Below, piece by piece: positions 8,087 through 15,804 of a stretch of DNA of 22,851 nt (positions within the stretch are counted from its first letter, which is position 1; the number at the start of each line of letters is the position of its first letter). The DNA comes from an uncultured Bacteroidota bacterium. Lineage in GTDB: Bacteria > Bacteroidota > Bacteroidia > NS11-12g > UBA955. The notes under the pieces were generated by a model. That model worked only from the letters and a program-made list of their open reading frames with translations. It made no database searches and was not told the origin of the DNA. The position numbers were made by a program, and so were the translations under genes. The stretch spans positions 1 to 22,851 of the forward strand of contig CAJBKH010000306.1 of NCBI GenBank assembly GCA_903953615.1. Direction: 5' to 3'.

Positions 8087-8749
8087 TTAGGCTGTTATGG
8101 CAAGCAAACGGTGCAATTCCTGACGTGTAGCTTCCTCTTCAAACTTACCACAATACTCTGCAGTGGTTGTATGACTACTATCGTCTTTGATACCGCGACT
8201 CGCAACACACAAATGTTTGGCATTGATAATGACCGCAACATTTTCTGTTTTCAAAATATTTTTCAGCTCATTTACAATTTGCATGGTCATGCGCTCTTGC
8301 ACTTGCGGGCGTTTAGCAAAATACTCTACAACTCGGTTAAGTTTCGACAGGCCTATTACTTTGCCATTGGGGATATAAGCCACATGCGCTTTACCGAAGA
8401 AAGGTACAAAATGGTGTTCGCAATTGGTATAAAAATTAATGTCTTTTTCAATCAACATTTCAGAATACTTGAACTTATTTTTAAAGTGCGAAGCTTCTGG
8501 TTTGTTGGCCGGATTAAGTCCCCAAAACATTTCTTTCACATACATTTTGGCTACCCTTCGAGGGGTACCGCTGAGACTGTCATCGGTCATGTCTAAGCCG
8601 AGGGTCTCCATGATGGTATTGAAATGGCCTTGAATTATGTCTATTTTTTCATCGTCACTTAGTTTAAACGCATCGGCACGCATTGGCGTATCGATGTTAA
8701 ACATTTCGTGGTCGTGATCGTGGTCGTCGTTATGTTGCTTGTTATCCAT
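8087..8749 (-). CDS. folE: GTP cyclohydrolase I
   Basis: The 220-residue enzyme converts GTP to 7,8-dihydroneopterin triphosphate, the first step of folate and biopterin synthesis. Zinc ligands C110 and H113 (in CEHHFVPFFGKAHVAY) and C181 (in HLCVASRGI) are present. So are the GLSKLNR, RPQVQERMT and TTAEYCG signatures. The first 15 residues are a His/Asp-rich tail (MDNKQHNDDHDHDHE) that is not part of the fold and might bind metal. The start overlaps the 3' end of the PTPS gene by 8 nt, so the two are probably translationally coupled, with PTPS first. The products act in consecutive steps. Confidence 0.96.
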   Translation of the reverse strand: MDNKQHNDDHDHDHEMFNIDTPMRADAFKLSDDEKIDIIQGHFNTIMETLGLDMTDDSLSGTPRRVAKMYVKEMFWGLNPANKPEASHFKNKFKYSEMLIEKDINFYTNCEHHFVPFFGKAHVAYIPNGKVIGLSKLNRVVEYFAKRPQVQERMTMQIVNELKNILKTENVAVIINAKHLCVASRGIKDDSSHTTTAEYCGKFEEEATRQELHRLLAITA

Positions 8750-9149
8750 TATATTCTACGTAGTTTCTTTCAGTTTCGAAAAGGCGAATGCCCAATTCAA
8801 AGCGACTATCAATTTTGGCTCTTAATTTTTCCCATATCACGATGGCGATATGCTCGGCTGTTGGATTCAATTCTTTAAATTCAATGGTATCTAAATTTAA
8901 ATTTCTGTGATCGAACTTGTCTTCAATTTCTGAGCGAATGAGTGCGGCTAGTTTTTTTGTATCGATAACGTAGCCGGTCTCTGGATCAATTTCGCCAGTT
9001 ACCTTTACCTCTAGGTTGTAATTGTGACCATGGTAATGTGGATTGTTGCAAACCCCAAATACTTCCTGATTTTTTTCTTCGCTCCAGGCAGGATTGTGCA
9101 AGCGGTGCGCAGCATTGAAGTGCGCTTTTCTAATAACTGAAACTTTCAT
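8742..9149 (-). CDS. 6-pyruvoyl-tetrahydropterin synthase / QueD family protein
   Basis: The 135-residue protein has zinc ligands H15 (AAHRLHN), H40 and H42 (HYHGHNY) and the catalytic Cys C34 in FGVCNNPHYHGHNY. It also has KVTGEIDPETGYVID, the catalytic Asp-His in FDHRNLNLD, TAEHIAIVIWE, and the pterin-anchoring Glu in RLFETERN. Both PTPS (biopterin) and QueD (queuosine) belong to this family. The CNNP-x-x-HGHNY stretch and the DETGY/NLNLD regions read more like animal PTPS than like short bacterial QueD. Together with folE, which overlaps it by 8 nt, and the nearby PCD gene, this points to tetrahydrobiopterin. A QueD role is not excluded. Confidence 0.88.
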   Translation of the reverse strand: MKVSVIRKAHFNAAHRLHNPAWSEEKNQEVFGVCNNPHYHGHNYNLEVKVTGEIDPETGYVIDTKKLAALIRSEIEDKFDHRNLNLDTIEFKELNPTAEHIAIVIWEKLRAKIDSRFELGIRLFETERNYVEYNG

Positions 9150-9573
9150 TGTCTATAATAAGTAACTATTGGATGAATCGAATTGTTTATGCAAAAGAAC
9201 TAATAATTTACAAGAGTATACTAATGAGCCACTTAATGTTTTTGACATTTGTTTAATTTTTCTTAAACAATAAAAGTTTAAATTTCTATTGATAATCAGT
9301 GTAATAATAAGAAAAGGCGCTTATATCAAGCAGTTGCAAAAAACAGTCTGTTTAAGAAATATTAACAAATCGTTGGCTTACCATTAATGAAAACTAGGCA
9401 CTTAGGGGCTTATAGAGTCAATCTATAGGACTATATTAGACATACATTTAAACGTAAACAGCTGTATACCAATATCTAAGCTTTTTGTTTAAATAAAAAA
9501 TTCAAAACATTAAACAAAAAATGCTTAAAAATTAATTTTAATACCACAACTTTGTACCTGTTAAATAATCAAA
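9150..9573. promoter_or_regulatory. Divergent 424-bp control region between PTPS and ECF sigma factor, with clustered GTTTAA motifs
   Basis: No gene is seen here. The AT-rich region contains GTTTAA or its complement at 9251, 9263, 9276, 9350, 9448, 9487 and 9510. A -7-like CAACTTTG (one mismatch to TAnnTTTG) lies at 9547-9554, 19 bp before the sigma gene start, without a good -33 box. The density of the hexamer suggests operator sites, but the regulator is unknown. Confidence 0.35.
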
Positions 9574-10125
9574 ATGAACACAGCACAAATACTCCCTGTT
9601 TCTTTCGACTACATGTTGCAAAAAGAAATGTCTGCTATGAAAGGTTTGGCCATGCAATTGACTAAAAACTCAGATGATGCAGACGATCTTGTGCAAGAAA
9701 CCATTTTGAAAGCTTTGCGTTACCAAGGTAAATTTTCTGAAGGCACCAACTTTAAAGGTTGGTTGTTTACCATTTTAAAAAATAGTTTTATCAATAACTA
9801 TCGCAGAATGGTAAAACGCAATACCTTCTTAGATGCTACAGACAATACTTTCTTTTTAGACATTCCTTCGCATAGAACAGAGAACCAAGCGGAATTGAAG
9901 TTCATTAGAAAAGATTTAGAAGAAGCCATTACTGCTTTGCCTACCGAACTTAAAGTAACCTTTATGTTGAACGTAGAAGGTTTTAAATACCACGAAATTG
10001 CTGAGGAGCTTAACATTCCAATTGGAACTGTTAAAACCCGTATCTTCGTAGCACGAAGAATTCTACGCAAAAAACTTTATGTTTATGGCGCGGAATACGG
10101 TTTTAACAAGTCAATTAATGAATAG
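9574..10125 (+). CDS. RNA polymerase ECF-type sigma factor (upstream of lycopene cyclase)
   Basis: The 183-residue protein has region 2 at about 17-85, including SDDADDLVQETILKAL (33-48) and FKGWLFTILKNSFINNYRR (60-78). Region 4 lies at about 110-170, with VEGFKYHEIAEELNIPIGTV (134-153) forming the helix-turn-helix. It has no zinc-binding anti-sigma partner next to it. The gene downstream starts inside its last codons (8-nt overlap) and encodes a lycopene cyclase, so the sigma factor probably belongs to carotenoid control. A sigma factor beside carotenoid genes is a known Bacteroidota arrangement. Phytoene synthase and desaturase genes are not in the window. The long AT-rich leader suggests regulated transcription. 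Confidence 0.9.
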   Translation: MNTAQILPVSFDYMLQKEMSAMKGLAMQLTKNSDDADDLVQETILKALRYQGKFSEGTNFKGWLFTILKNSFINNYRRMVKRNTFLDATDNTFFLDIPSHRTENQAELKFIRKDLEEAITALPTELKVTFMLNVEGFKYHEIAEELNIPIGTVKTRIFVARRILRKKLYVYGAEYGFNKSINE

Positions 10126-10828
10126 TCTGTACCTCTGGATTAACGCACTCACCCTTCTCTTCCCGCTGCTGCTTTCATTCGATCAGAAAGTAGCTTTCTA
10201 CAAGCGTTGGAAATATTTATTTCCCGCCATTGCCATTACTGCGACATTCTTTTTGTTATGGGATGAATGGTTCACACAAATGCAGATATGGGGATTCAAT
10301 GCCAAATATATTACTGGCTATTATGTCGGTCATTTGCCCATCGAAGAAGTTTTATTCTTTTTTACCGTGCCCTATGCTTCTATCTTTATTTATGAAGTGA
10401 TTAAAGCATACGTTAAACACAGTGAATTATTCGAAGACTTACACCGCTGGTTTACCATCTTCTTTTTTGGCATCGCCATAACCTTGTTGTATTGGTACAG
10501 CGACAAACTCTACACTGCCATGACCTGCATTATTTTATCATTTATCATGGGCACCCATTTGGTGGTTATTCGTAGGCGTTACATGAGTTGGTTTTATTTT
10601 GCCTTTGCCGTTTCTATTATCCCCATGTTAATCGTTAACGGATTGCTTACAGCAAAACCTGTGGTGTATTACGATGTAGCCCAACAAATCGATTTAAGAG
10701 TAGGCACTATACCAGTTGAAGATTTTATTTACAACCTCACCATGCTAAGCATGTGCATAGGTTTGTACCAGTGGTTTAATCGGCTTGGTCTCCGATCCCA
10801 GTTACGCCACCAGAAACAATCATCTTAA
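10118..10828 (+). CDS. crtYcd: Lycopene cyclase, fused CrtYc-CrtYd type
   Basis: The 236-residue protein is highly hydrophobic with about six or seven membrane helices. It has two homologous halves, as in fused CrtYc/CrtYd cyclases. Each half carries the conserved Pro-x-Glu-Glu/Asp motif, PIEEVLF at 74-80 and PVEDFIY at 199-205; the acidic residues are thought to be catalytic. It would cyclise the ends of lycopene to give gamma/beta-carotene. The ATG at 10118 is used because the protein then begins at the first helix (MNSLYLWINALTLLFPLLL) and overlaps the sigma factor gene by only 8 nt. The longer start at 10079 would add residues from the sigma frame region. Its 3' end overlaps the DUF502 gene on the other strand by 53 bp. 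Confidence 0.88.
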   Translation: MNSLYLWINALTLLFPLLLSFDQKVAFYKRWKYLFPAIAITATFFLLWDEWFTQMQIWGFNAKYITGYYVGHLPIEEVLFFFTVPYASIFIYEVIKAYVKHSELFEDLHRWFTIFFFGIAITLLYWYSDKLYTAMTCIILSFIMGTHLVVIRRRYMSWFYFAFAVSIIPMLIVNGLLTAKPVVYYDVAQQIDLRVGTIPVEDFIYNLTMLSMCIGLYQWFNRLGLRSQLRHQKQSS

Positions 10829-11372
10829 ACACTTCGGTTGAATTGGCTTGTATTGGTTTAACTTTATCTAAGCGCACCAACAACAAGTCGCCCACAAAGC
10901 CATATGACTTTGGAAAATAGACCCCACAATAATCGGGCATACCAATTTTGGCCATGTCTTTTCTGGTAATGAAGCCTATTTTATAAATGCCTTCGCCACC
11001 AACTTCAACCACTACTGGTTCTGAAAACTTTTTCTTTTCACCCACAAAAGCTTCCATGATATCTTTGACAGAAGAGTATAAAAATTTAACACCTGGTGTT
11101 TTCTCCATCCAATCATCAAACCAATTGATGAATGGCTGCACCAAATAACTAGAGCCTATCCAGCCAACCACTAAAATAACAGATACAATTAATAGGATAC
11201 CAATGCCTGGTAGATGGTCTTTTCCAAAAACATTATCAACCGCTTGAAAAATCCATGCAATCATAAAATAAGTAGCCGCCAAAGGAATACTGATAAGCAT
11301 ACCTTTGAAAAAATAATTTAATAAGCGATTGGATAAACGTTTTCTTCGGATTTTATGGTTAAATGTGTTCAT
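10776..11372 (-). CDS. DUF502 family membrane protein
   Basis: The 198-residue protein has a basic N-terminus (HKIRRKRLSNR) and two membrane helices at about 22-44 and 55-77. A soluble domain follows with KTPGVKFLYSSVKDIMEAFVG and the conserved VYFPKSYGFVGDLLLV and SGGVTG stretches of DUF502. The family is widespread in bacteria and plants (COV-like) and has no settled biochemical role. Its start overlaps the end of purD by 14 nt, so it is probably translated from the purD message. Its 3' end is antisense to the last 53 bp of the lycopene cyclase gene, an unusually long convergent overlap. Confidence 0.9.
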   Translation of the reverse strand: MNTFNHKIRRKRLSNRLLNYFFKGMLISIPLAATYFMIAWIFQAVDNVFGKDHLPGIGILLIVSVILVVGWIGSSYLVQPFINWFDDWMEKTPGVKFLYSSVKDIMEAFVGEKKKFSEPVVVEVGGEGIYKIGFITRKDMAKIGMPDYCGVYFPKSYGFVGDLLLVRLDKVKPIQANSTEVFKMIVSGGVTGIGDQAD

Positions 11373-12648
11373 TGTAGTGTATTAAATCTTGTGCAATATC
11401 TTTTCTATAATATTTGTTGGTGTATTGAATCAACTCGGCTGCTTGCATCGATTTGGCAATGGCCTCTTTCATGTTATTACCTGTTGAAGTTAGTGCTATT
11501 ACACGACCGCCATTGGTCACAACTTTACCCCCTTCATTTTTAGTACCTGCATGATAAACGGTTGTATCATTCACTGCATCGATGTGCGTTATCTCAAATC
11601 CTTTTTCGAAGGCTTCGGGATACCCACCCGACACCAAGAATACGGTTGTTGCAGTAGCGGCACTGATTTGCATTTTTATATTTTTTAAGTCACCCGTACA
11701 AGTAGCTTTTAACAATTCCACCAAATCATTTTCTACACGGTGCAACACCACTTCGGTTTCGGGATCGCCCATGCGGCAATTGTATTCGATAACGTATGGC
11801 TCGTTGCCTACCTTCATTAAGCCAATAAAAATAAAACCACGGTAATCGATGCCCTCGGCTTTCAATCCATTCACAGTAGGAACAATCACTTTGGTTTCTA
11901 CCTTACTTAAAAACTCGGCATTGGCAAATGGCACTGGCGACACTGCGCCCATACCACCTGTATTCAATCCCTTATCACCTTCACCAATTCTTTTATAATC
12001 TTTGGCCTCGGGCAATATCACATAGTTTGTACCATCACTTAAAACAAAGCAACTCATTTCGATGCCATCTAAAAATTCTTCAACCACTACTTTATCGCTG
12101 GCCTTACCGAATTTACCATTCAACATTTCTGCTAAACTCTCTTGGGCTTCTTTTAAATCATCGATAATTAAAACCCCTTTACCAGCAGCTAAGCCATCGG
12201 CCTTTAAAACAAATGGTGGTTTAAGTGTACTTAAAAACGCTTGCCCTTCGGTTATGCTAGTATTGGTAAATGTTTGATAGGCGGCAGTAGGCACATTGTA
12301 CTTCTGCATGAATATTTTAGAGAAATCTTTGCTCCCTTCTATCATGGCACCAGCCTTAGAAGGACCGGCCACTAAAATATGATTTAATTGCGCATCTGCT
12401 TTAATAAAATCGGCAATACCTGCGACTAATGAATCCTCACCACCGGGTAATATTAAATCAATTTTTTTATCTAAGCATACAGCCTTAATATTTTGAAAAT
12501 CGGTAACAGCAAAGTTTAAATTTTCGCCACAAAGCGCAGTACCCGCATTGCCTGGCGCAATAAAGAGTTGATCGCAAAGGGGACTTTCACTTATCTTTTT
12601 AGCGAACACATGCTCACGTCCACCACTGCCAAGAATCAAAATATTCAT
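11359..12648 (-). CDS. purD: Phosphoribosylamine-glycine ligase
   Basis: The 429-residue enzyme, of normal length for the family, makes glycinamide ribonucleotide from phosphoribosylamine, glycine and ATP in purine synthesis. It has the N-terminal ILGSGGREH loop (5-13), the ATP-grasp residues VLKADGLAAGKGVLI (147-161), the GGMGAVSP loop (231-238), and the metal-binding IEYNCRMGDPETEV (287-300). In that last motif, where many enzymes read NVRFGDPETQ, this one has NCRMGDPETE. A TAAATTTG box sits on the minus strand at 12660-12653, only 4 nt from the start, without a properly spaced -33 partner. DUF502 is encoded immediately downstream with a 14-nt overlap. Confidence 0.97.
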   Translation of the reverse strand: MNILILGSGGREHVFAKKISESPLCDQLFIAPGNAGTALCGENLNFAVTDFQNIKAVCLDKKIDLILPGGEDSLVAGIADFIKADAQLNHILVAGPSKAGAMIEGSKDFSKIFMQKYNVPTAAYQTFTNTSITEGQAFLSTLKPPFVLKADGLAAGKGVLIIDDLKEAQESLAEMLNGKFGKASDKVVVEEFLDGIEMSCFVLSDGTNYVILPEAKDYKRIGEGDKGLNTGGMGAVSPVPFANAEFLSKVETKVIVPTVNGLKAEGIDYRGFIFIGLMKVGNEPYVIEYNCRMGDPETEVVLHRVENDLVELLKATCTGDLKNIKMQISAATATTVFLVSGGYPEAFEKGFEITHIDAVNDTTVYHAGTKNEGGKVVTNGGRVIALTSTGNNMKEAIAKSMQAAELIQYTNKYYRKDIAQDLIHYNEHI

Positions 12649-12722
12649 GGCACAAATTTAACCCTTTAAAGAGACAAATAATTTAAAGTATTGAACAGAA
12701 ATTTAACAAAGGGGGGAGAAAG

Positions 12723-12751
12723 TTGGCAAGAAGAAAGTTGGCAATTGGCAA
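12723..12751. repeat. TTGGCAA heptanucleotide repeats
   Basis: TTGGCAA occurs at 12723, 12738 and 12745, the last two in direct tandem. The same heptamer family (complement CTGCCAA, variants CTGCCTA and CTGCTTA) forms longer arrays at 18128-18155 and 18904-19025. Confidence 0.6.
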
Positions 12752-12783
12752 TCTATGGTTACGTAAAAACATGACCTAATTAT

Positions 12784-12807
12784 CCTTTTCAATCCCTTTG
12801 AAAAAGG
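12784..12807 (-). terminator. Possible terminator hairpin downstream of the modular T9SS protein gene
   Basis: CCTTTTCAA and TTGAAAAAGG flank a short loop about 25-50 bp past the stop codon at 12833. The stem has one bulge and no strong T-run on the minus strand. The position is right for a terminator, but the sequence support is modest. Confidence 0.3.
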
Positions 12808-12832
12808 CAATTGTCAAATATAAAAGTTCGCT

Positions 12833-15256
12833 TTAATGACTAACAAGAATCTTTTGAACCACCATATCTCCAGTTGCAGAATAGATATACAAATAATAGA
12901 TACCACTATCCAAGACACTTACATCAATTTGTGTCGTATCGGTAAGTGTACTTGACACCCATGCATTTTGCACTACCACCTTACCACTTAAGTCGGCTAT
13001 AGAAATGGTTAGTGGCACTAAACTTTTAAATTTAACATCAATGTTTAATTGGGTATTGGCCGGATTCGGATAGATGGAAGCATTGCTAATATGTTCTTTG
13101 TGTTGTTTGCAAACATCGGTGTATTTACAAGGCAAAGTGATGACCGAATCGGAATGTACAATAGCGGCCTTCATTTCCATTTGAATGGCTTCACTTTCTT
13201 GCTTAGGCAACAATTTCAAGAATTCTGGAGTAGCGGAATACCATAGTAAATAATCTGGTCGGGCTAATTTCTCAACCTGATCGATAACAGTGTATGGTCT
13301 GCCTGTTTTTACAAGTACTGGAATAAGTTGATTAAAATCCAAAGGTTGTTGCGAACTGTCTTTAAATAAAATGTAGGTATATTTCCCTAAATCATCTGTA
13401 ATATAAACTGGCCAGAATACATTTTGGGTAACTGAATCACTGTTACTAAAACTAACCGAGGTGCCATTTTTATCCAAAGTAATGAACATAGAATTTGAAC
13501 TATCAGTTGTTAATTGATTATTGCTTGTAGATGTAATACTTGAATTTCTTGATATTTTAAAAGACAATCTCAACTCTTGATTCACAACTTTAAATCCCAA
13601 TTGATTGGTTTGTATTTGATCGGGAATGAGTGGATTTATTTTATCGAATTGTGCTTTAGGTGTTTCGTAAATAGCTTTCAAATCTGGCATTGGCAAAGCC
13701 GCAGTGGAGATCTGGGCCGCCTGAAAGAGTAGTTTATTTTTAGTACTGTCTTGCATGATGGTATTGGCAATTGCAAGCTGTTCTTGGTTCAAACAATTTA
13801 AAAACTTTGGATTATTCTCGTACCAAAAATATTGAGAAAAAGAAAGTGGTCCAAAGTTAACCTTAACAGGCGTTAACAAATGTTTTTGATTAAAGAAAGC
13901 TTGCATATTATTTTCATCATCACCGTTGCTTCCAGAACGCAGATATTCCAAGTCATGTTCATTACTAACAGAGTCGCTTACAAATAAGGGAATAGGTAGT
14001 TGGTATTTATGTTTTACTTCATCGTAATAAGCAGCCGATGGGCAGTCAGAAATTATATTGGTGGTAGAATCTTTGACATAAACTTTGTAATGAAATCTAC
14101 CTGACTTCAATTTTATACTTAAATTATTATTTTTATCTGTTGTAAACCCTAGGTTGTTTAATAAATTTTTATCAGGACTGATACTTTTTACGCCTTTCAG
14201 TAAATCTACTTTTGATGCATTCATTTCAGCTAACATTTTTTTCATTAAAACAGGATCAGCATTTTTACTTATTTCAACTTGCTCGTATTGTCTACCCGTT
14301 TTCATATCCCAAGAAAATGCATCGGGATTCGCTTTCAATTCAGCTCGCACCCATTCTGGCAAGAGCGATTTATAATAGTCGCTTTTAGGCAACCAAAAAA
14401 TCATTTCATTTGAATAATAAGGATTGGGTTTATTGAGTTTATTAGAGACAATAATTGGCAAATATTTTTTATCGTAATTATAGATTTCTAAAGTATCCTT
14501 CAAACTTTTTCTATTTAACATCCCATAGGCTTTGGTCATCCAAATATTAGTAATCAATGTTGGGTATTTATCAGGATGAGCCAATACCGAGAGTGTTCCA
14601 CCGGTGTAGGTAGTTGAGTTACTTGAACCTTTCACTATATATGAAAAACTAAAAGGTTTACGTTTGCTGTAAGTTTCTTCATAAAAAATGCCTCCATCTT
14701 TTCCTACTATGCCAAGCTTGTATAATTCTTCGTCACTTAATCTTAAAAAAGGATCGTTTTTAACCATTCCTTTTTCTTCAACTTTAACAATTGAGCATTT
14801 TAAAGAATCGATTGGTTGGGCTAGAGGTGTATTAGCATCTGCAACCAATAGTTCAGCCGCTGGATTTGGCAATTCTTCTGCTTTAAACGCCTTTTCTGAA
14901 ATCGGTTTTTGAAAGAAATAAGGTGCAACTATTTTTTCTTTCACCTCAATACTATTATCAATACTTTGTTTAACCTCATCGTTCACCAATTCAGTATTTT
15001 TTGTTTCTTCTTTTGGTGTTGTTATTATTTGCTGTGTTGCATGAACCGATTTTCGAGTAATTGGTGTTGCTAATAAACAGGCAACTACAGCTATTGCTGA
15101 AAGACTTCCCATTATGACACTAATTTTTTTGATTGAATATTTTTTACCAACTTTAATATTTTGCAATTGATGCTCCACCTCCTGAATGGTTTTCAATTCA
15201 GGCAGACCTTTTTCAAATTGTTCAAACAGCGATTGTAAGGTTTTATCTTGTTCCAT
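12833..15256 (-). CDS. Membrane-anchored modular protein with anti-sigma-like N-terminus, three tandem modules and T9SS type A sorting domain
   Basis: The 807 residues divide as follows. Residues 1-44 are charged and lack a signal peptide n-region; 45-64 are one hydrophobic segment (ISVIMGSLSAIAVVACLLA). Residues 65-165 are a low-complexity linker. Three similar modules follow at about 168-316, 354-505 and 530-700. The last 80 residues (726-807) are a type A T9SS sorting domain: SIYPNPANTQLNIDV, ISIADLSGKVV, LDSGIYYLYIYS and a final VQKILVSH. The module anchors are LG (181, 369, 553), an ITN/VSD/ITD strand, a PVxV strand, and W288/W478/W672 followed by a PEFLKLLP-like helix. The start overlaps the ECF sigma gene by 14 nt, so an anti-sigma role for the N-terminus is inferred. 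No zinc anti-sigma motif is visible. I know no family for the modules. Confidence 0.88.
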   Translation of the reverse strand: MEQDKTLQSLFEQFEKGLPELKTIQEVEHQLQNIKVGKKYSIKKISVIMGSLSAIAVVACLLATPITRKSVHATQQIITTPKEETKNTELVNDEVKQSIDNSIEVKEKIVAPYFFQKPISEKAFKAEELPNPAAELLVADANTPLAQPIDSLKCSIVKVEEKGMVKNDPFLRLSDEELYKLGIVGKDGGIFYEETYSKRKPFSFSYIVKGSSNSTTYTGGTLSVLAHPDKYPTLITNIWMTKAYGMLNRKSLKDTLEIYNYDKKYLPIIVSNKLNKPNPYYSNEMIFWLPKSDYYKSLLPEWVRAELKANPDAFSWDMKTGRQYEQVEISKNADPVLMKKMLAEMNASKVDLLKGVKSISPDKNLLNNLGFTTDKNNNLSIKLKSGRFHYKVYVKDSTTNIISDCPSAAYYDEVKHKYQLPIPLFVSDSVSNEHDLEYLRSGSNGDDENNMQAFFNQKHLLTPVKVNFGPLSFSQYFWYENNPKFLNCLNQEQLAIANTIMQDSTKNKLLFQAAQISTAALPMPDLKAIYETPKAQFDKINPLIPDQIQTNQLGFKVVNQELRLSFKISRNSSITSTSNNQLTTDSSNSMFITLDKNGTSVSFSNSDSVTQNVFWPVYITDDLGKYTYILFKDSSQQPLDFNQLIPVLVKTGRPYTVIDQVEKLARPDYLLWYSATPEFLKLLPKQESEAIQMEMKAAIVHSDSVITLPCKYTDVCKQHKEHISNASIYPNPANTQLNIDVKFKSLVPLTISIADLSGKVVVQNAWVSSTLTDTTQIDVSVLDSGIYYLYIYSATGDMVVQKILVSH

Positions 15257-15785
15257 ATTTGAGGTTTGTGTTTTCTTTAGTAGTTTCTGGATTCAACAGT
15301 GCCTTTAATTTTTCTCGTCCGCGCAATAGGCGGGTTTTAATGGTATTCTCATTCGTGTTTTGTATATCAGCAATTTCTTTAATACTGAAGCCTTGCAGTT
15401 CGAACAATACAATGGCCTCGCGCATATCGGTATTTAATTTTTGCAGGGCCTTTTGCAAATAATAAGTATCTATTCCAGCATCGGCATGGTGGTTATTGTC
15501 CTTTATATTCAATAAATAATCGGTAACTACAAATATTTTGGCACTGGCTTTTCTTCTTTCATTATTAATTAAGCGAGAGGCAATACCAAATAAAAAATAT
15601 TTAAACTTCTGCGCCTCTTTCAATTCCGAAAACTTAGTAAAAGCAATCTCTATGGTAGCCGACATCAAATCGAGCGCATCCTCCCTATCCTTAGCCAAAG
15701 CAATACAATAGGCATTGAGTTGCTTATGGCAGGGTGCATATAACTGCATAAATACTTGCTTTTTATTTTCCGCGTTTTGTTCCAA
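15243..15785 (-). CDS. RNA polymerase ECF-type sigma factor (paired with the modular T9SS protein)
   Basis: The 180-residue protein has region 2 at about 10-80 (DREDALDLMSATIEIAFTKF at 33-52, then FKYFLFGIASRLINNERRK at 61-79). Region 4 is at about 106-165, with LFELQGFSIKEIADIQNTNE (127-146) as the helix-turn-helix and NTIKTRLLRGREKLK after it. The polar tail (ETTKENTNLKYGTR) is not conserved in ECF factors. The 14-nt overlap with the next gene implies coupled translation. Adjacent sigma and single-pass membrane proteins are usually a sigma/anti-sigma pair, which fits the neighbour's topology. A long palindrome lies 20-71 bp upstream of the start. No canonical TAnnTTTG box was found close by, which would be expected if the operon used its own sigma factor. 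Confidence 0.88.
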   Translation of the reverse strand: MEQNAENKKQVFMQLYAPCHKQLNAYCIALAKDREDALDLMSATIEIAFTKFSELKEAQKFKYFLFGIASRLINNERRKASAKIFVVTDYLLNIKDNNHHADAGIDTYYLQKALQKLNTDMREAIVLFELQGFSIKEIADIQNTNENTIKTRLLRGREKLKALLNPETTKENTNLKYGTR

Positions 15786-15804
15786 CTGAAATTTATTTTT
15801 AGCC

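Noticed and set aside
8111..8596. 161-codon plus-strand frame antisense to folE
   Set aside because: It is entirely inside a well-supported conserved gene on the other strand, and its translation has no domain features.
9150..9573. Riboswitch (for example preQ1 or pterin-sensing) upstream of the PTPS-folE operon
   Set aside because: The sequence next to the PTPS start shows no convincing paired stems or known aptamer motif.
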